Source: Deltaproteobacteria bacterium (GTDB lineage Bacteria; Desulfobacterota; Dissulfuribacteria; Dissulfuribacterales; UBA3076). From it: 8,858 bases of DNA. The stretch's first letter is position 1, and each line of letters starts with the position of its first letter. The stretch is taken from positions 7,355 through 16,212 of the forward strand of contig JALTHV010000406.1 in assembly GCA_027004315.1 (NCBI GenBank), read 5' to 3'. Under the pieces are notes generated by a model. That model ran no database searches. It saw only the letters and a program-made list of their open reading frames with translations, and was not told the DNA's origin. The translations under genes were made by a program, and so were the position numbers. Shown here in pieces: positions 7,432 to 8,858 of the stretch.

Positions 7432-7433
7432 AT
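7426..7433. repeat. Target-site duplication of element C, left copy (contains the sufB start codon)
   Basis: GTTCATAT, repeated as ATTCATAT at 7499-7506 (7 of 8). CAT at 7429-7431 is the sufB ATG on the minus strand. Confidence 0.7.
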
Positions 7434-7498
7434 GTAATCGTTCACATCTCCCCGTTGCAACCGTCCATGTCTCCGGCCAGGAGAATGTGAACAGTTAC
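7434..7498. mobile_element. Short 65-bp MITE-like element, copy C
   Basis: Sits between sufC and sufB. Left end GTAATCGTTCACATCTCC and right end GAGAATGTGAACAGTTAC are inverted repeats of each other, and the right end matches copy A (GAATGTGAACAGTTAC). Its middle holds a second end-like segment, CAACCGTCCATGTCTCCGGC, resembling the inner left arm of copy B, so it looks like a deletion product or nested ends. It is flanked by TTCATAT at 7427-7433 and 7500-7506. It carries GGGGAG on the minus strand, which may now serve as the ribosome site for sufB. Confidence 0.75.
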
Positions 7499-7504
7499 AT
7501 TCAT
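7442..7504 (-). other. Possible 20-codon upstream reading frame created by the duplicated sufB start
   Basis: The duplicated ATG at 7502-7504 opens a frame of 20 codons (MNVTVHILLAGDMDGCNGEM) across element C, ending in TGA 10 nt before the real sufB ATG. That is the same TGA-to-ATG distance that the sufC stop would have had before insertion. It may couple translation of sufB to upstream ribosomes. The peptide resembles nothing known to me and is probably without function of its own. Confidence 0.35.
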
Positions 7505-7506
7505 AT
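7499..7506. repeat. Target-site duplication of element C, right copy
   Basis: ATTCATAT, matching 7426-7433 at 7 of 8 positions. It carries a second copy of the ATG that starts sufB. Confidence 0.7.
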
Positions 7507-7514
7507 CGTAAATC

Positions 7515-8243
7515 TCAGTCGTAAAGATGGCATTTGACACATTCCTCATAGCCATGTTTCTGGATCCTCTCAAATATATCAAGGGGATTCCCCTGACAAT
7601 ACATCTGTCCATCCATCATGACATGACCTTTGTCAGCAGTCACGTAATTGAGTATGAATCCGGTATGGGTAATTATCAGACCAGACTTCTGACGGTTCCT
7701 GGGCAGGTCTTTCTGTAACAGCCTGCGGATCATCTCACGTATTACATTCAGGTTTTCTGCATCTACGCCAGACTCTGGTTCATCAAGAAGGGTCAGGTCG
7801 GGACCTTGGGCCAGGAGCTGGAGCAACTCTGATTTCTTGATCTCGCCCCCGGAAAAACCGAGGTTCACTTCCCTCTTTAAAAAGCGTTCAAAGTTATAGG
7901 CAGCGGCCAATTGACTCCCTACATCAGGATCCTTGCCGTATAAGGCCAGCAAATCCCTGAGTCTCACTCCTTTTAAGGTAGGAGGACGCTGGAAAGACAT
8001 CCCAAGTCCCATCTTGGCCCTTTCGTTAATTGGCATACGGGTGATGTCCTTTCCCTTAAACATGATGCGTCCATACTTGACTCTGTAATCAGAGAAACCC
8101 ATCAAGGTCATGAGTAAAGTAGTCTTTCCCGAACCATTTTTACCAAATAGACAGTGGGTCTCGCCTTTCCCTATCTGTAGATTAATCCCCTTGAGGACCT
8201 TGCGGCCCTGGACTTCAACCCAGAGATCTTCTACCTGTAACAT
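7515..8243 (-). CDS. sufC: Fe-S cluster assembly ATPase SufC
   Basis: Soluble ABC-type ATPase that partners SufB; 242 residues, the normal SufC size. Motifs in order: Walker A GKNGSGKT (34-41), Q-loop SFQRPP (Q85), ABC signature SGGE within LGFSGGEIKKSEL (131-134), Walker B LTLLDEP with D154-E155, and switch histidine ITHTG (H193). The short FSGGEIKK signature and the lack of membrane segments separate it from transporter ATPases. I chose the ATG at 8241-8243, with GGGAGG six bases upstream (8250-8255). A GTG at 8283-8285 would add 14 residues but has no comparable site. The C-terminus carries an unusual cysteine motif, CVKCH (235-239). sufB follows, interrupted by element C. No sufS, sufE, sufU or Rrf2-type regulator gene is seen beside it. 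Confidence 0.95.
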   Translation of the reverse strand: MLQVEDLWVEVQGRKVLKGINLQIGKGETHCLFGKNGSGKTTLLMTLMGFSDYRVKYGRIMFKGKDITRMPINERAKMGLGMSFQRPPTLKGVRLRDLLALYGKDPDVGSQLAAAYNFERFLKREVNLGFSGGEIKKSELLQLLAQGPDLTLLDEPESGVDAENLNVIREMIRRLLQKDLPRNRQKSGLIITHTGFILNYVTADKGHVMMDGQMYCQGNPLDIFERIQKHGYEECVKCHLYD

Positions 8244-8305
8244 AAGATACCTCCCTGGCAATCTGACTGAATTACTCCAAAACACGCATGTGGATTACCC
8301 CTTAT

Positions 8306-8340
8306 ATTTATAGTATAAAGACAGACAGCAATGCCGAGTA
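8306..8340 (-). promoter_or_regulatory. Possible promoter of the sufC-led operon
   Basis: AT-rich stretch on the minus strand with TATACT (8312-8317) and overlapping TATAAA as candidate -10 elements, about 70 bp before the sufC ATG. A TTGCTG upstream is badly spaced and no good -35 box is seen. It is supported mainly by position: this is the only long non-coding stretch before the operon. Confidence 0.25.
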
Positions 8341-8444
8341 ATAGAATAGAAATATAAAAGGTATGCCCTAAATTTACAAGGAGAGCTCGCCTTCTGTGGC
8401 TCGTACCTATTTTTTTATCCCCAAATACATTTTTTGATTAGCTA

Positions 8445-8470
8445 TGGACACACAAGGACATATATGGACA
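8445..8470 (+). repeat. Three TGGACA-type repeats at exact 10-bp spacing
   Basis: TGGACA at 8445-8450, AGGACA at 8455-8460 and TGGACA at 8465-8470, all starting exactly 10 bp apart, so on the same face of the helix. This could be a regulator site or simply part of a dispersed repeat. Confidence 0.45.
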
Positions 8471-8599
8471 AAAAAGTAAAATATCCCCAGAGGTGCATTT
8501 TCATTCTTCGTTGTCCAGTCCTGGGAATGGCGATACCGTGAAAATAATGATTTCTTGCCCCATGTCCTTGAATGAGTTTGCGACTCTGATTTTTTCTCG

Positions 8600-8633
8600 T
8601 TCCCAGGCTCTGCCTCCATTTAGTGGCAGAGCC
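8600..8633. repeat. REP-like palindrome
   Basis: GGCTCTGCC (8606-8614) pairs perfectly with GGCAGAGCC (8625-8633) around a 10-nt loop, directly after CGTTCCCA. CGTTCCCAGGCTCTGCC resembles short palindromic repeats common in proteobacterial and cyanobacterial intergenic DNA. No T-run follows the stem on either strand, so it is not an obvious intrinsic terminator. Confidence 0.5.
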
Positions 8634-8689
8634 ACTGAGTTGCAACAGGAGGGGTGTGAACGGTTAGCCCCAAAGCACGCCAAGAAAAC

Positions 8690-8740
8690 AAAGGAGTCAG
8701 ATAAACAAGCTAATTTCTATTTTCGATGCCTGACCCCTTT
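8690..8740. repeat. Imperfect inverted repeat at the end of the PIN-domain gene
   Basis: AAAGGAGTCAG (8690-8700) and CTGACCCCTTT (8730-8740) are complementary at 10 of 11 positions around a 29-nt AT-rich spacer. The right arm lies inside the last codons of the PIN-domain gene. It looks like the end of a dispersed element rather than a terminator. Confidence 0.5.
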
Positions 8741-8857
8741 CCTTTTCCCTTGATATTGTGATAATTCTTTGATGTGCCCAAATGACTTCACCTTTGATAT
8801 ATGCCTTTTGTCATTTGTTATGAAAACAGCATTATTCAATATAGCCAGAGAATGATA
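8717..8857 (-). CDS. PIN-domain protein (VapC-like), C-terminal 46 residues only
   Basis: Runs in from the right edge and ends at TAG (8717-8719). The start lies outside the window. The visible peptide begins YHSLAILNNAVFITNDKRHI and continues SKVKSFGHIKEL. The pattern of an alanine-rich helix, a hydrophobic strand, then T-x-D followed by K/R-H and a short lysine-rich strand is the usual C-terminal end of PIN-domain nucleases. The Asp in TND (residue 16 of the visible part) would be the last acidic metal ligand. The final residues (about KGVRHRK) come from the repeat at 8690-8740, so the tail was probably rewritten by that insertion. No antitoxin gene is visible because the upstream side is missing; identification rests on this short pattern alone. 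Confidence 0.55.
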   Translation of the reverse strand, partial: YHSLAILNNAVFITNDKRHISKVKSFGHIKELSQYQGKRKGVRHRK

Positions 8858-8858
8858 G

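Larger units (their letters stand above)
8286..8716. other. Non-coding region between sufC and the PIN-domain gene
   Basis: 431 bp without a credible gene. Short open frames on both strands cross repeat-like DNA and have no recognisable features. It holds the candidate sufC promoter, a phased TGGACA motif (8445-8470), an 8-bp inverted pair CCTGGGAA (8520-8527) / TTCCCAGG (8600-8607), a 9-bp hairpin (8606-8633) and a lone family end TGTGAACGGTTAG (8655-8667) resembling the GTGAACGGTTAC termini of the MITE-like elements. Confidence 0.6.

Noticed and set aside
8244..8285. GTG start adding 14 residues to SufC
   Set aside because: The ATG at 8241-8243 has a strong GGGAGG at ideal spacing and matches usual SufC N-termini.
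8272..8289. Five-codon frame (MRVLE) with an upstream AAGGGG before sufC, a possible leader peptide
   Set aside because: Too short to distinguish from chance, with no attenuator hairpin or codon pattern to support regulation.
8407..8753. Several 60-86 residue open frames on both strands between sufC and the right edge
   Set aside because: They overlap one another, cross palindromic repeat DNA, lack ribosome sites and show no domain-like pattern.

Overview
The window holds one compact block of minus-strand genes that looks like a single transcription unit. In transcription order it reads sufC, sufB, nadE, a yhaM-type HD exoribonuclease gene, holB, trkH and trkA (trkA is cut by the left edge). 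A partial minus-strand gene for a PIN-domain protein lies at the right edge, separated from sufC by about 430 bp of non-coding, repeat-bearing DNA. The gene set, the roughly balanced base composition and the frequent AGG and ATA codons suggest an anaerobic bacterium, most plausibly Desulfobacterota (deltaproteobacterial sulfur or sulfate metaboliser). That placement is an inference without a database search; no rRNA or tRNA is present to test it.

Layout from right to left, which is the direction of transcription: 8717-8857 PIN-domain C-terminus; 8286-8716 non-coding region with a REP-like hairpin, a 10-bp-phased TGGACA motif and the likely sufC promoter; 7515-8243 sufC; 7434-7498 short mobile element; 6229-7431 sufB; 5977-6226 two mobile elements side by side; 4314-5954 nadE; 3249-4307 yhaM-like; 2184-3242 holB; 2005-2180 a third, more decayed long element; 460-1989 trkH; 1-449 trkA.

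Functionally, SufC and SufB form a minimal Fe-S cluster assembly ATPase/scaffold pair. NadE makes NAD+ from deamido-NAD using glutamine. The YhaM-like protein is a predicted 3'-5' exonuclease. HolB is the delta' subunit of the replicative clamp loader. TrkH and TrkA form a K+ uptake channel with its NAD-binding gating subunit. This is a housekeeping operon rather than one pathway.

The most unusual signal is a family of non-coding elements that occupies three intergenic gaps of this operon. They have GTAAC ends, and the three younger copies are flanked by 7-8 bp direct repeats. GTAA-type ends with 8-bp duplications fit IS66-type non-autonomous elements (MITEs). One insertion duplicated the sufB stop codon region and another duplicated the sufB start codon. 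Removing the elements and one duplicate each restores tight gaps (sufC TGA-10 nt-ATG sufB; sufB TAG-15 nt-ATG nadE), so the insertions can be placed in order. The long element folds into a perfect 32-bp stem whose 49-nt loop carries two further hairpins.
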